From Triplophysa rosa (lineage: Eukaryota; Chordata; Actinopteri; Cypriniformes; Nemacheilidae), in the NCBI RefSeq assembly GCF_024868665.1, contig NC_079898.1:12937663-13001662 (forward strand): a stretch of 64,000 bases of DNA, written 5' to 3'. Positions within the stretch are counted from its first letter, which is position 1. The number at the start of each line of letters is the position of its first letter. The translations under genes and the position numbers were made by a program. Positions 35,163 through 47,062 of the stretch are shown here, piece by piece. The notes below the pieces were generated by a model. It had not been told where the DNA came from. It saw only the letters and a list, made by a program, of their open reading frames with translations, and made no database searches.

Positions 35163-35466
35163 TGAAGGGATAGTTCACCCAAAAATGAAACTTCTGTCAT
35201 CATTTACTCACCCTCTTGTCATTTCAAACCTGTATGACTTTCTTCCGAAGAACACAAAAGGAGATATTTTGAAGAAAGTTGGTAAGCAAACAACATCTGC
35301 ACCCATTCACTTCTATTGTATGGACACAAAACCAGTGCAAGTGAAACACTCTTCAAAACATCTTCTTTTGTGTTCTGCAGAAGAAAGAAAGTCATACAGG
35401 CTTAAAATGACAAGAGGATGAGTAAATGATGACAGGATTTTCATTTGTGGATGAACTATAGCTTTA
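35163..35466. mobile_element. GGGATAGTTCACCC-family MITE, copy 9
   Basis: Left end GAAGGGATAGTTCACCC, then TTCTGTCATCATTTACTCAC and CTTGTCATTTCAAACCTG. The right arm is CATACAGGCTTAAAATGAC, GGATGAGTAAATGATGACAG and a diverged GGATGAACTATAGC end. Confidence 0.93.
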
Positions 35467-35924
35467 AATGTAAAATATGTCCCATATAGTCTAATCTACA
35501 AAAAACAGCAGACGATAAGGTTTGAATAAGTTTTGCCGTTCACATGCTAACAGGATTCTGTGTAGTTTGTGGTAATCAGGACTTAAGTCCCACCTAAACA
35601 CAGTGCAATTAAATTGTTGACATGCATAATTGCTCACCAATTAGAAGCCTGGTGCACTTGACTCTGCTTTCAGGGTCACTCGGTAGGGAGGCAACTAGTC
35701 ATCCAGACGAATGTTTGCGCACTACATGCGCTGAGCCGCCTGCTAAGGGTCTGAATGACAATGTACATAAAGCACGGCTGCACACTGTCTGCGGCAGATG
35801 TATGCTAATTGTTAGCCGAGTGTGGACAAGTGATCCGAAAGCAAACATCAGTCTCGCTCATAAACAAACACAATAGCGCTCTGTGGAGCATGCTGAGATT
35901 GGCTTCACCTTTGTTTTTTACATT
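35467..35924. other. Unique non-coding sequence between two MITEs
   Basis: Repeat-free, with a mixed-composition part at 35620-35880. No exon recognised. Confidence 0.35.
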
Positions 35925-36212
35925 GAAGGGATGGTTCACCCAAAAATCATTTATTCCTGTCATTTCAAACCTGAATGACTTTCTTTCTTCTGCAGAACAC
36001 AGAAGAAGATGTTGGTAACTGAACAACTGCGGTACTTATTGACTTGCATTGGTTCTGTGTCCATCCATACAATGCAAGTGAATGTTCAGTTACCAACATT
36101 CTTCAAAATATCTTCTTTTGTGTTCTGCAGAAGAAAGAAAGTCATAAAGGTTTGACAAGAGTGTGAGAAAATGATGACAGAATTTTCATTTTTGGGTGAA
36201 CTATCACTTTAA
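35925..36212. mobile_element. GGGATAGTTCACCC-family MITE, copy 10
   Basis: Left end GAAGGGATGGTTCACCC with a short deletion after CATTTATTCC. Right end TTTTTGGGTGAACTATCAC followed by TTTAA. Central arms TTGACTTGCATTGGTTCTGT and CATACAATGCAAGTGAATG form the hairpin top. Confidence 0.93.
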
Positions 36213-37560
36213 AGTGTGGTTATCTGTAAATGTTTAGAGGACAAAATTCTTCATAGTGGAGGTTTTGCGAATGATGCACACACCAAGACCATCCCTGCAG
36301 TTCTTTGCTTTTTAAGTCGATTTCACAATATCTAAATACCTCCCGTACAAGCTTCATGAGTACACATCATGATTTGTGTCATGCAGAATTTCGAGTATAT
36401 GTGATGACATGCCGTTACATAATTTTGGTTTAGCAGATCACATCTGAATGAAGAGCTTTTGTAAACCTGTGTGATCAAATTACTCCCCTCCAATCCTGGA
36501 ACAATGCTTTTGTTTTTCGCCGCGCTAATGAGCGAGCTCACCTCCGAAATCAATTTAAAAGTCTGCCGTAAACCTTTGAAAGAAGAAGAGTAGAACCATT
36601 AATTAAAAGTGGAACAGGTTCTTATTTTAGTGGAAAGTGGAAAAATCGCGAGCCTTTGTTGAGGAAAGCCCAGGAGCCAGGCTTTCATTAGCCTACATGC
36701 ATGGCAGAAGCAATTCATCAACCGTAATTTTCTCTCAATGGGGAAAAAAGAAGGGGATGAACCTCCGTACGCTATTTATGGTGTTTTTACGGAAGTGGGA
36801 AAACAGTAATGTGATTAACAGTTATCTACAACATGTTTGAAATGGCCCCTCCTGCAAGTGTTTGGGACGAGATTAAAAAATAGACTGCACCAGAGACAGA
36901 GGGAGAGAGATAGGTTGATATATATATATATATATCTGCTTTGCTGTGCAGCACACTGATGGAGATTTTAGTTTTTTAGCAGAATTCTCCGTCACATTAA
37001 AAAGGGATTTTTTGTGCCACCATCCACCCCCCTATTTTCAAATATCTGTATTTAAATGTGTCTGTCCCTCGATGAAGGCGTGACGAGTAGAGTGTCTGCC
37101 TTTGTCCCGTGCAAGAGTATCTCCGCGACATATGAACTGCTTTTAGGATTAGCCGAGTGCAGATTTATTTAATGCAACCTCGTGCAGCATTGTTGAAAAT
37201 CTATTTTGGGAAATGCAGGGCTTGCCAAGCTGTAAGCCTGGTAATATATGCCTGCTACAGTTTAAGAGAGTAGGTTCAGGGACCCTCTTTATGCCGAGAT
37301 CATATGGTTCATGCATACACATTCAATATGAAAATATCGCTGCGAGCTGATAGGACGTTATGCTAAATACCCATCACCCCCCTAACAATTCCATTGGTCT
37401 GTTTCTGGTGTCTTGTTTGTCTGGGCTGTTTAAATATTTGATATTCTGAAAGCGTTTTTGATATTCACTTGATACGATACTGTGCATGCATATGTGATGA
37501 GTGCTTAATGGAGGCTGAGGGGAAACGTAATCCATTTGCTATATGGTTTCTCCATGACAA
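36213..37560. promoter_or_regulatory. Candidate conserved non-coding cluster
   Basis: Repeat-free apart from a short (TA)n at 36919-36934. Contains ACCATTAATTAAAAG at 36595-36609, CGCGCTAATGAGCGAGCTC near 36521 and a unique-looking stretch at 37070-37340. Frames are short. The regulatory role is inferred from texture. Confidence 0.28.
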
Positions 37561-38274
37561 AAATGTGACATTTGAAGAAAAATGTTAAATACTGTATTTG
37601 GTATACAGCTAATATCCCAATCAGAGCTTAATATAAATGCAATTATTATTCAGAAAACTTGTTTTTATATAGCCAAGAATGATCAAATTTGGACCAAATC
37701 CCCAAAATAAATACCCTTCATCAGCTTTCAGCAGAGAGAAAAACAACACCCCAAAAATAGCAGCAGCATCAAAAAAAGAAAGAAAGAAAAAACCCAGAAA
37801 ACTATTCCCCCAACTACATCTCCCATGAAGCCCTGGGATAAGGCTTTGGGCTCATTCTCCACACAGTGTAATGTGGGCACGGTGACAAGCAAGCACACAA
37901 TAGTGGAGAGCCGAGGGGAGCGCAGGAAAGGGGAAGAGACTGTCAGACAAAAGGGGGAGGACATGGGCTTTGCACGGAAGACACGCTAAACCCGACGGCT
38001 TTATCAGAAGTGTGAAAGACAGGGGCCAGACTTCAAACAAGATTTTCCTCAGCGTGACAAAGGCTCTCTTCAAACATAGCCTACCTCTCTTACTGAGAGG
38101 CTATTGCCTGTGCAGAGTCTCTTTCTTGTGCTATCAGTAAAATGGATGATTTGTTCTATAAATAAGCGGTTGTAATAAGCGGTTGTTGTTAGCACTGAAG
38201 AAAACGTGAGATGTTCATAATTTGTATTTACAGTTCAACCCAGACTGTACATCATAATGTATGTCCTACTCGAT
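37561..38274. other. Unique non-coding sequence with a ZNF143-like site
   Basis: ACTACATCTCCCATGAAG at 37813-37830 resembles the ZNF143/SBS motif (ACTACAnnTCCCAnnATGC), which is also carried by some old repeats. A tandem AAGCGGTTGT pair lies near 38164-38185. No exon recognised. Confidence 0.35.
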
Positions 38275-38584
38275 TTAAAGAGACAGTTCACCCAAAAATG
38301 AAAATTCTGTCATCATTTACTCACCCTCCTGAAAGAAAGCCTTCTTTCTTCTGCAGAACACAAAAGGTGATATTTTGAAGAATGTTGGTAACCAAACAAC
38401 GGCGATGCCCATTGACTTGGTTGGTTTTGTGTCCATTCAATAGAAGTCAATGCTGTTGTTTGGTTACCAACATTTTTCAAAATACCTTCTTTTGTGTTCG
38501 GCATAAGAAAGTGAGTGATACACGTTGGAAATTATAAGAGGGTGAGTAAATGATGACAAAATTAGTATTTTTGTGGGAACTAAC
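38275..38584. mobile_element. GGGATAGTTCACCC-family MITE, copy 11
   Basis: TTAA at 38275-38278, then AGAGACAGTTCACCC and AATTCTGTCATCATTTACTC. The arms carry TGGTAACCAAACAACGGC and TGTTGTTTGGTTACCAAC. The right end TTTTTGTGGGAACTAAC is diverged. Confidence 0.93.
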
Positions 38585-40199
38585 AATTACTGCAACATAA
38601 TATTTACATTGTATACGGTATATAATGTTTATATATACAACAGTGACTTTTTTATTTTTTACTTTTATTCAAATATATTATTAAAGATGTATTAATAATT
38701 GTATATGTATGTTTAAACAGAAGTGCAAACTGATGCCAAGAATTTAAGAAGAATTTAAGGTTGTGCAGCTTATTCAGTTAAGGACCAGAATCAGAGTGAC
38801 TGATGGACAGTAGTCAAAACAATAGAGGACCAACAAAATATTAATAATAAGTATGCTTTATATCCTGTGAGCTTATAGAGAGAGAGAGAATATTTTACTA
38901 TTTATATATATTAGGCGTACATCTTTAACTTGGTTTTATTATTCACTAACATTCTTTCCTGTCATATCCAGTGACTTGTGACAGAATAAATAAATAGCTC
39001 AAATATTTCTTCTATAACTCTCATTATTATATTAAACAAGAGGTATCAGCAAGCAATTTCCACGACCATCAGTACCTCCTCCTTAAATAACAAGTGCTCT
39101 AAGCATCCCTCATTATATTAGCTTTAATTCTACAAACTTCAAGGAGAGTTCTGGGCTTGTCCAAATATCTTCTCTTTGACTAGGAAGCACACAAAGTTCA
39201 ATCAATTAGTCTGTGATTATTATTACTACCACTGTTATTACTAGTCCCACTAGCCAGACTGTTATGGTAACCCCAGACACAGCCCATAATACTAATCCTC
39301 ACCCTCTCAGTGACCCTAACCTTTACACTTTTAATCAAAATCATATTTTGTAGGGAAGGGCAAAATATTGACATGTTGTTTCTTGATGTGTTTAGCTAGA
39401 GGATCACAAGCAGTATTCTGGCAATGTCGTTGTTTTTTTCTCAGGTCGAGCACTCTCTCGTTCGCTTTATTTTTTTCTGTGCATTTTTTGTCTTTTTGTA
39501 TGATTTTTCCTAACAATATCTCTTTTTTGGTGTGAGCGCTGCTGCGTCTGAACGCAGTCACAAGTCCATTAGGGTTGGAACAAATTAGAAGTACAAAGAC
39601 GGCGGTTATAGATGGCCTGCTTTGGGTGTACGGCTCCATGTTTTATTGGAATCAGTCATGTACACGGCAGTCTATAAAAGGCTGTTTAGCAGGATGTGTT
39701 GTCTGGCTGTGAAAATTTGTGGTATGAAATCCAATATTACTATTCAAGAGACACAAAAAAAGAGAATGCTGCATTTAACGACAAGCAGACAAAGCAATGA
39801 ACTCGGTCATTCTTTTTAATATTTGACCCATTTAGAGCAAAATAACGTTTGTGGAAAATAACGATTTGACGGTAAATACAGACTGGGCGGCATGATAAAT
39901 ACAAAGGCGAGAGGCATGGAGGCGAGCGAACGCCAAAGGGAAGACAAAGATATTTCCTATGCAAAGCTCGCACACAATGTTACGTGTGATAGCAACCGAG
40001 GTTGTCCAAGTCACATGTGGAGTGGGGGTCCGGGCAGCAGGGGGGGATGTGCCGAATCGAGGTCAGCTGGGCTGCATCTTGCGCCAATTTGAACTACTCG
40101 CTTTGATTCCGCTGATCCGGGATCTCGGAGTATTCTGGGTGACACAAAGCAGAGCTCGGCTTTGGGGTAATCTCATTACAAAACTTACCAACAGATGAA
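38585..40199. other. AT-rich non-coding sequence
   Basis: AT-rich to about 39330, with a GA run at 38878-38889. It becomes GC-richer at 39880-40200. Frames of 60-102 codons on both strands lack domains. No TE ends recognised. Confidence 0.4.
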
Positions 40200-40450
40200 T
40201 GAAGACGAGAGGAAAGGAAAAGCCACGCAACCCTCGGCCTGACAAAGCGGTGGCTCGAAGAGGCAGGTGTAATGTTACCAAATTAGCCTCTAAACGGTAA
40301 AGGAGATTATTGCATATGCCCCAGCTAGCCAGAGCCTGGAACCCTCAGGGGCGGTGCAAATTAGAGGCGCTGAGGACCCCCCGGGGCTCTGGCCCAGAGC
40401 AGACACACTGACTGCAGCATGAATGGGAGGCTTTGTAACTTCTTTTGTCA
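40200..40450. promoter_or_regulatory. Candidate conserved non-coding block
   Basis: Unique sequence with CAAATTAGCCTCTAAACGG (about 40279) and its partial mirror GCAAATTAGAGGCGC (about 40356), plus GGAGATTATTGCATATGCC (about 40300), a POU-like half-site. A GC-rich core GGACCCCCCGGGG lies at 40373-40385. No coding frame. Role inferred. Confidence 0.3.
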
Positions 40451-41015
40451 CAGGCAGACTCACTTTCATGTTATGTAGATTAAAATCACATTCTTTGGTG
40501 TAGACATTTGTCTTAAAGATTCTGATATGAATTACACGTTTATTTGCATATACAGTACAGTATGGACTATGAATTTGGAGTAGTTCAGACTGAAACATCA
40601 AATAACAATACGCTTTCACTCCATTTGACAACTGGAAATTGATGTCAACCTTTTGCCAACATGTATGTATATTATTTAAGAATCAGCTTTTCGATTTCAA
40701 TATTTCAATGGTCACAAAAATTGTAATACATTTTGGAAAATGATTTAGAAAAATGCGGAAACTACATTAAAGCAGTGGTTCCCAAACCTTTTTGGGAACC
40801 ACTGCAGTAAAGTACAGTCGTTGAAAACTGTCACACTGGAGGATACCCCAGAATGAAAGTGAGAACTTGATATCACTGCAACTGCATAAATACTCTGTAA
40901 GCCAGAACAATTTATTTCTCCTCTCACTTCACCAACACCAGCTGAGATTTTTTATGTCTGACATCGCCAGGCACTTTCATCTCAATTTAAACATCAATAA
41001 AAACCGTAACTCTTA
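40451..41015. other. Non-coding sequence
   Basis: Contains the hAT-end palindrome described separately; otherwise nothing recognised. Confidence 0.4.
40773..40804. mobile_element. 32-bp palindrome of two hAT ends with 8-bp target duplication
   Basis: CAGTGGTTCCCAAA and TTTGGGAACCACTG are perfect 14-base arms around CCTT. CAGTGGTTCCCAAAC is a typical hAT TIR. The flanks CATTAAAG (40765-40772) and CAGTAAAG (40805-40812) match in 7 of 8 bases, as expected for a hAT target duplication. It appears to be an element reduced to its two ends. Confidence 0.75.
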
Positions 41016-41285
41016 AGCCCATTGCACATTGAGTCCGAAATTTGCGTCCGAATTTTCCGCACGTTAAAAAATAAATACGACCTCACGTTATGTCAATCAC
41101 ATTTACACACTGCCTCCGATATTTTCGTCTGTCATAGAAAAATTCGGACCGGGTTCGATTTTATGCGTTTTTCGCATCCGTCAAGCATTTTGAGTGGCCT
41201 TTTTTAACAATTCAGAGACACCGTACAAACAAGAGCCAAATACGAAAAACGCATACGAAAATTTGGACTGTATGTGCAAAGACCT
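41016..41285. mobile_element. TTA-flanked MITE with imperfect TIRs (Harbinger-like?)
   Basis: The left end contains TTGCACATTGAGTCCGAAAT, and the right end reads (reverse complement) TTGCACATACAGTCCAAATT. TTA lies on both sides (41013-41015 and 41286-41288). The interior has further inverted material (GCGTTTTTCGCATCCG and CGAAAAACGCATACG). 270 bp, non-coding. A 3-bp TTA duplication suggests PIF/Harbinger, tentatively. Confidence 0.65.
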
Positions 41286-41574
41286 TTAGGATAACAAAGC
41301 ATATCCCTACAAAAACAAAGATCATCCTTGTTATCATGAAAAACATTCCCACACAATGCATAAACATTTGATGTAACTACTACCATTTCCTCTTTTCCTG
41401 CTGCATGAGAGGATGTACATTGATTTTTTCTCAAATCATTGTGTCACATGACTTAAATAACCAATGGAACAGATCAATAGAATTGGAAATAGGTCATTGT
41501 GATTGGCTGCAGACATCTACAATCCGGATGCAAACAGAAAACATTAAGATTTTTAAAAAAATTATGTAAGGCCT
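41286..41574. other. Non-coding sequence
   Basis: No repeat or exon recognised. Confidence 0.35.
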
Positions 41575-41737
41575 TTTGCCTTTATTAATGCAGTAGGAGA
41601 GTGAAGACAGGAAGCGAAGTGGGTGTGAGAGAGGGGGTGGGATCGGAAAAGGACCACGATCCAGGACTCAAACTCGGGTCGCCCGGAGCGCAACAGTGCT
41701 ATACGTCGGAGCACTAACCACAAGGCTACTAAGGATA
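41575..41737 (-). mobile_element. tRNA-derived SINE
   Basis: Read on the minus strand, TAGCCTTGTGGTTAGTGCTC matches a box A with one change, and CCCGAGTTTGAGTCCTGG a box B with one change. The body is the purine-rich CAGGAAGCGAAGTGGGTG and GTGAGAGAGGGGGTGGG segment known from fish SINEs (as seen on the plus strand). It ends in GCCTTTTGCCTTTATTAATG. It abuts the next MITE directly. Confidence 0.65.
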
Positions 41738-42120
41738 AAAATGAAATGATGTCATCATTTACTCACCTTCGAGTTGTTCCAATTCTGTATACATTTCTGA
41801 TGAACACAGAGAAAGATATTTGGAAGAATGCTTATAACCAGACAGATTTTGCCCCCCATTGACTCCCATAGTAGGAAAAAACACAATGGTAGTCGAAAGA
41901 GCCCCAGAACTGTTTGCTGTCCTACATTCTTCAAAATGTCTTCTTTTGTGTTCAACAGAACAAAAAAAGGATAAAGTATTTTTCCTACTATGATAGTCAA
42001 TGGTGGGCAAAATCTGTCTTTGTTTGTGTTCATCAGAACAAAGAAATTTATACCGATTTGGAACAACTCGAAGGTGAGTAAATGATGACAGAAGACATTT
42101 TTGGGTGAAGTATCCCTGTA
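41738..42120. mobile_element. Long foldback MITE, copy 12
   Basis: Same subfamily as 13390-13792: CTCACCTTCGAGTTGTTCC pairs with GGAACAACTCGAAGGTGAG. Central arms are TTGACTCCCATAGTAGG and CCTACTATGATAGTCAATGG. The right end is TTTTTGGGTGAAGTATCCC; the outermost left end is missing. Confidence 0.92.
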
Positions 42121-42294
42121 GGGTATCTTTCATTTTTGTTTAATCATGTGTTTATAAATAGTATCATCACAAAACCCTTCTTTGGTCAGTTGAAGAATAT
42201 CAATACTTCCCTGTTGTGTCTGAAAGGTTAAGCTCTCAAACTTAATTTCTCAGACTTAAACTACATCACCATTCAAACAGCCGTTGTTTCTCAT

Positions 42295-42525
42295 TTATAC
42301 AGGTTCCAAACCTGTACAAATTTTTTTGTTCTGCTTATCACAAAGGAAGATATTTGGAAGAATGTCAATAACCAAACAGATCTCATCCCCCATTGACTCA
42401 CATAGTATTTATTTTACCTACTATGGCAGTAAATGACGAACAAAGAAATGTATACAAGTTTGGAACAACCTGAGAGTGAGTAAACAATGACAGAAGTTTC
42501 ATTTTTGGGTGAACTATCCCTTTAA
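42295..42525. mobile_element. GGGATAGTTCACCC-family MITE, copy 13
   Basis: Left part starts at GGTTCCAAACCTGTACAAAT (terminus lost). The right end is complete: GTTTGGAACAACCTGAG, TTTTTGGGTGAACTATCCC and TTTAA. Confidence 0.9.
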
Positions 42526-43410
42526 CTGCAGCCCAAAGATGTCCCCGCTGGAGGTGGATTCCCTGCCATTGGCAAATGACTCTGTCAGCTACCACAAAAG
42601 ACTACTGGCTATGTTCTGCTCATAAAAAATAGTGCATAGAAGATGTGATGGAGTGTGCATGATCTAGGGAGGCCGAACCCAAAGTCGTCTAATCTCTGGC
42701 TGGATTAGTGTGGCAGATTGTTGCCATATGTGGCACGGCGATCTGCTTCCACCATGACAAAGATCAACTGCGGTGAGCAGAGTTCTCGTCTCTTAGAGCA
42801 TCTTAAGTGCTATTACTGCAGTTTAAAACCCTCCTAAAAGGGCTTCCATGAATACAAAAATTCTGAAAATTACCTCTGAGCTGTCTGGAAAATCAGACTC
42901 CCAATCATGTAACAGGCCACTGAAATTATCATATTCATGCAAACAGATAAACCAGAGACTACATGCATGACGTTCAGGTCTAGATTTACGTTAAAAGGGA
43001 GAGTGTACAGCGCAGATGCGTTCCTTCATCGCCAACCCCTTTTTTCCTCACTGACAGCCTTTAGCTCATTGTTACATAAAGTTGTGTAACAAATGAGCCG
43101 TGCTGCTTTGAACTGTTTGACCACACCAGGCTGAAGGAACCACTCGGAGTGGGACCTCAACATGTGGCAGCAATAAGATGCCCCCCTCCCTGCTCAAAAC
43201 ATGTGGGAGACAGAGCATTCCTGCCAAGCTCATTAAAGCTGAAAACACTCATCCCACAAACACTGTAGACCGACCGTACACGGGGTGACGAGACATATGT
43301 CTTTATTTTCCTACTTTAAGTATGAGAGGGTTAGTTAAAGAAGATGTGAAGAAAAGAAGTTGCAAGATGCTTGTGAGACAGATTCAATTCATTTATTTAT
43401 ATTATGTGAA
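42526..43410. other. Unique non-coding sequence
   Basis: No repeat ends or exon recognised. Mixed composition, possibly partly conserved. Confidence 0.35.
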
Positions 43411-43673
43411 GATGAAAATGACATCACTTTCATTATTTTCTCACCGTCACGTCATTCCAAACCTGTTTGAATCTTCTACAGAACACAAAAGAAGATATTT
43501 TGAAGAATGTTGGTAACCGAACAACATTGGCTCCCATTGACTTCCATTCAAAACCATTTTCTCAAAATGTCTTCTCCTCTTTTATCCTTTTTAAAAGACA
43601 TGAGGTTAAGTCAATTTTTATTTTTGGGTGAACTTTGGGTGAATCATTTTTTTTGGGTGAACCGTCCCTTTAC
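43411..43673. mobile_element. GGGATAGTTCACCC-family MITE, copy 14, with tandem right end
   Basis: The diverged left end runs into CACGTCATTCCAAACCTG and AGAACACAAAAGAAGATATT. The right end carries GGGTGAACTTTGGGTGAATC and then TTTTTTTGGGTGAACCGTCCC, so the terminal GGGTGAA motif occurs three times. Confidence 0.85.
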
Positions 43674-45053
43674 AGTAAATGACTTTAAATGATGTTTTTG
43701 TATTGGGATGTGTGGTTGCTTTATTAGAGGGATGTGTCCAGTTTACTTCTTGAGCCTATTTGGCAGAGACTCCCTTCAAAACTCTATAAGATGTTTATGG
43801 TAGTTGAATGTACACCCTTTAATTATAAATCAAAGATGCGAAGTCATATTGTCCATTAAAAGCATATTAGTTAATTTAACAATGTGACAGAAGCAACAAC
43901 GCCCCTGTGTAATGAAAATGGCAAAGGCTGTTAAAATTCTCACCCCTTTAAACTCATTTGCTTGTTGTAAATTCATCCGCCTGCTCTGTCCGTGCTATTT
44001 TTAAGCAGGGGCATTTTTTCTCTGATGGGTACCACTACAAATGGCAGTAATGGATAAATCTGGTAATGTTGTAAAACTTGACGTCGAGACACCAATTTTG
44101 CATACCCAACATCTTGACATGAGATTTGGCATTCTGGAGGCCCCGAAATGTTTTCACTTATAAGTGATATGACAGAAGAAAAAGAATAAAAACAAAATGG
44201 CCACCGGGGAGGCTCTTTTTCTGGATGCAAGGCGACATCTGGCATGATTATTTTTGAGCTCTTCTGCTAATCCGCTAGAAATGTAAACTGGTGACGGGAC
44301 GTGCCAAATGGCTTTGGAGCAAGACTGCCTTTTGGACTTGTGGAAGATTCAAATGAGTTTTCATAGAAGCGTTTGCGGCATTATTGGAAAACGCAGTGAA
44401 ACAATTGTAATTAGTTTTCATGCTGTCACATTTATCATCATTATCCTAGTTTTTAGACATGCCAAATTTACTCCACCGTTTAATTCTGCTGCCATATGCA
44501 TGCAAGCCTCAAAATATGCTGTAGCATATCTGTTGTTTTTTCTTCCTTTCATTTTTTCCCCAAACACTGAACATTGTCAGATGTATGATATGTGACACTG
44601 ATGCGCGGTGATGCTCGGCGCCATGGCTGCAAGTCGTGTGGGTACCATTCAGAGGTGGCCTTGCCTCCACTAATCCACTTGTCAGTGTCGACTGCCAAGC
44701 AAGTCGTCCCACACACTCGACAATGTGAGTTTATTCAGCAATCTGGGACATAGACTGCTTCTGCCCACTGCGAAGGCCAGAAGAGCCATTGAAAAACACC
44801 CACGAGCCTAAAGTCACAGTCATCCACTGTTCTTTTAAAACCGTCAAGTGAAACTTGTTAGCTTGAACTCTAGTTTTATTTTAAAATAGCTGTGAGCTAC
44901 TGTTTTTTTTTGCATGCAGAAGACACTTCTACTCTGTGTGTTGGTATGCTCATTAATAAAAAAAGAGAAATATCTTATGAATCCATCCATATATCCATTC
45001 ACACTGCTTACTTTTAAGGGTGGGGTGTTGGAGCCTTTCCCAGCATGTTATAT
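43674..45053. other. Unique non-coding sequence
   Basis: The part at 44280-44480 is repeat-free with ACAATTGTAATTAGTTTTC near 44401 and could be conserved. The 95-codon frame at 44308-44592 lacks any domain. No TE ends recognised. Confidence 0.35.
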
Positions 45054-45327
45054 TTCAATGACATCACTTTCACATAGTTATCATCTCATGTCCATTACAA
45101 ATCTATATGACTTTCTTTCAGTTAACAACGGTTACCAACATTCTTCAACATATCTTATTTTGTGCAGAACACAATGTTGGTAATCAAACAACATTGGACA
45201 CCATTGACTTCCATTGTGTCGAAACAAAAATAATTTCTCAAAATGTCTTATTTTCTATTCCACCGAGGAAAGAGTCATATACAGGTTTTGAATGACATGA
45301 GGGTGAATAAATTGTGAAAAATCCCTT
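45054..45327. mobile_element. GGGATAGTTCACCC-family MITE, copy 15 (degraded)
   Basis: Both termini are lost, but TGGTAATCAAACAACATTGG, GGTTACCAACATTCTTCAAC, ATACAGGTTTTGAATGACAT and GAGGGTGAATAAAT keep the family order. Confidence 0.75.
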
Positions 45328-45719
45328 CAAGGTACTCACATGTACATAATTCATATACAGTACATATGCATTTGTACAAATTTTATATTTGAAATGCATG
45401 CACGTCTGTATTCCAAAAGTTGTGTATGTTGTGTATCTTTCAAAAATGTTTAGTGATATAAGGAGTCTTAAAGCAACTGGGTTCTAAAACAATTAGGCTT
45501 GTTCATCCACTTGCTTTGACATACAGTATAGAGGAACATGTTCTGCATTACATAGTGGAAGATTAGATGGAGGTTTTTCATATTGAAAGAGAAAGAGAGG
45601 GATGGGCTCAATTCACTGAAGTGTGCCGTCTACACTGATCTCTGAATCCCCTTTTGACTTCAAACAAACTTCTACAATTTACAGAGAGTGATGCATTTGA
45701 TGGAGGTTATAACGGCAGA
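45328..45719. other. Non-coding sequence
   Basis: No repeat ends or exon recognised. Confidence 0.35.
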
Positions 45720-46000
45720 GTCACAACAACGCTGTAACAGCGCGCCATGATAGATTGGGCTCCTGTAATCGCTCTCAGTTGCCGTTTCATAAATCTTCAA
45801 TGGGCCGCTGACCTCAGTCCCAAACACTTCATAAATCAACATATTCAACATTGGAGCGATGGAAAGGGGAAAAAGAGGGGAAATGCAGCAGGGAATATGT
45901 TTAATCTAAGTTTGCAGCTATTTAAAGCATGCTTCAAGTTCACAAAGGCAAGGCCCACAGATGCACAGGGAACCACCTGTTGAACAATCATTTAGGAAGT
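45720..46000. promoter_or_regulatory. Candidate conserved non-coding block
   Basis: Repeat-free. CATAAATCTTCAATGGGCCG and CATAAATCAACATATTCAAC carry a repeated TTCATAAATC motif 43 bp apart (45786 and 45829), next to a TGACCTCAGTCCC nuclear-receptor-like half-site. No coding frame is supported. Role inferred. Confidence 0.28.
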
Positions 46001-47062
46001 AATAAATTGCGATGCTCGATAAAGCAGAACAGAGAAGGACATCTGCAGCCGATTACAAAAGCACAAATTATAGACAAGGAGGATGCATTTCATGTCAAGT
46101 AATTAACATATACGTTTGTTTCAAGGCTTTTTCGTTTAAGGTGTGCAATGCTAAATTTTGCTGTTACCCAGGATCTAAATTACCTGAAAACAGTTTGTTT
46201 GTTTGTTTGTGTGAGATCTGTTTGTATTTGTCAGTGCGGTTGCTTGGTACCTGCGAGGAATTCCTATGGATGACTGCTCGAGAAGTGCAGTCATCTGAGC
46301 AAGATTGCCCGCTTAACAAAATTAATCAAATTCCAAAAGGTTTTGGAATGTCTATTTAAGAGCAGAAAATTTGTTGTTAAAGCAGCGTTTCTAATGTGGT
46401 GTCTGTAATGGAAAGGGTGAAAGGCCATGAAAATGTAACATAGAATTTTCTATGCTGGGATATAAAAGTTAAGCGTGGTTAATGTTTGAATGCTGCAGGT
46501 GGGGTAATACACGCCGTTTTTGTTTAAACTACCAAATTCAGATTCCATAGCTAAAATAATAGCACCTGGAAAGAGGAATTCTCAGAATACTTTGTTCTAA
46601 GCTGACCACATTAAAATAGCAGCGTCTGAAAATGGATTGTAAAAACAATGTAAATTAATGCCATTTAGTAAATTAGATTTGAGTTCAGAAGCATAGTGGA
46701 AAAACAGTGCAAATAAGTCATAAATGAGATTTCCTCCACCTCAAGGCAGTAATAGAGTCTGTGTGTAGTGTAGTCTCTCACCAACAGGGGCGCTGCATAT
46801 GTTACATTTGGAAAGAATATCTGAAAATAAAAAAGTATGCAACCTCATAAATATACAAAGCTTAGTTTAATAGTTTGCAAAAACATGTTTTACTCCCTAA
46901 AACTTCCTGAGCAAAATAATTATTATATAAAACAGAGATTTATTATAAGAACAAAAATATGATTCATATATGATAATAAATGCATAAATAAATCATAGCC
47001 GCAGAAATAATAAAGAGAGCATTTCAAAATTATTTTTTGTTTTTCAAAATGTATTATTTATT
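46001..47062. other. Unique non-coding sequence
   Basis: A 115-codon frame at 46012-46356 is cysteine-rich but has no domain or splice support. A short (TTTG)n lies at 46196-46209. AT-rich after 46800. Confidence 0.4.

Noticed and set aside
46012..46359. 115-codon cysteine-rich frame
   Set aside because: No signal peptide, regular cysteine spacing or splice support; probably chance.
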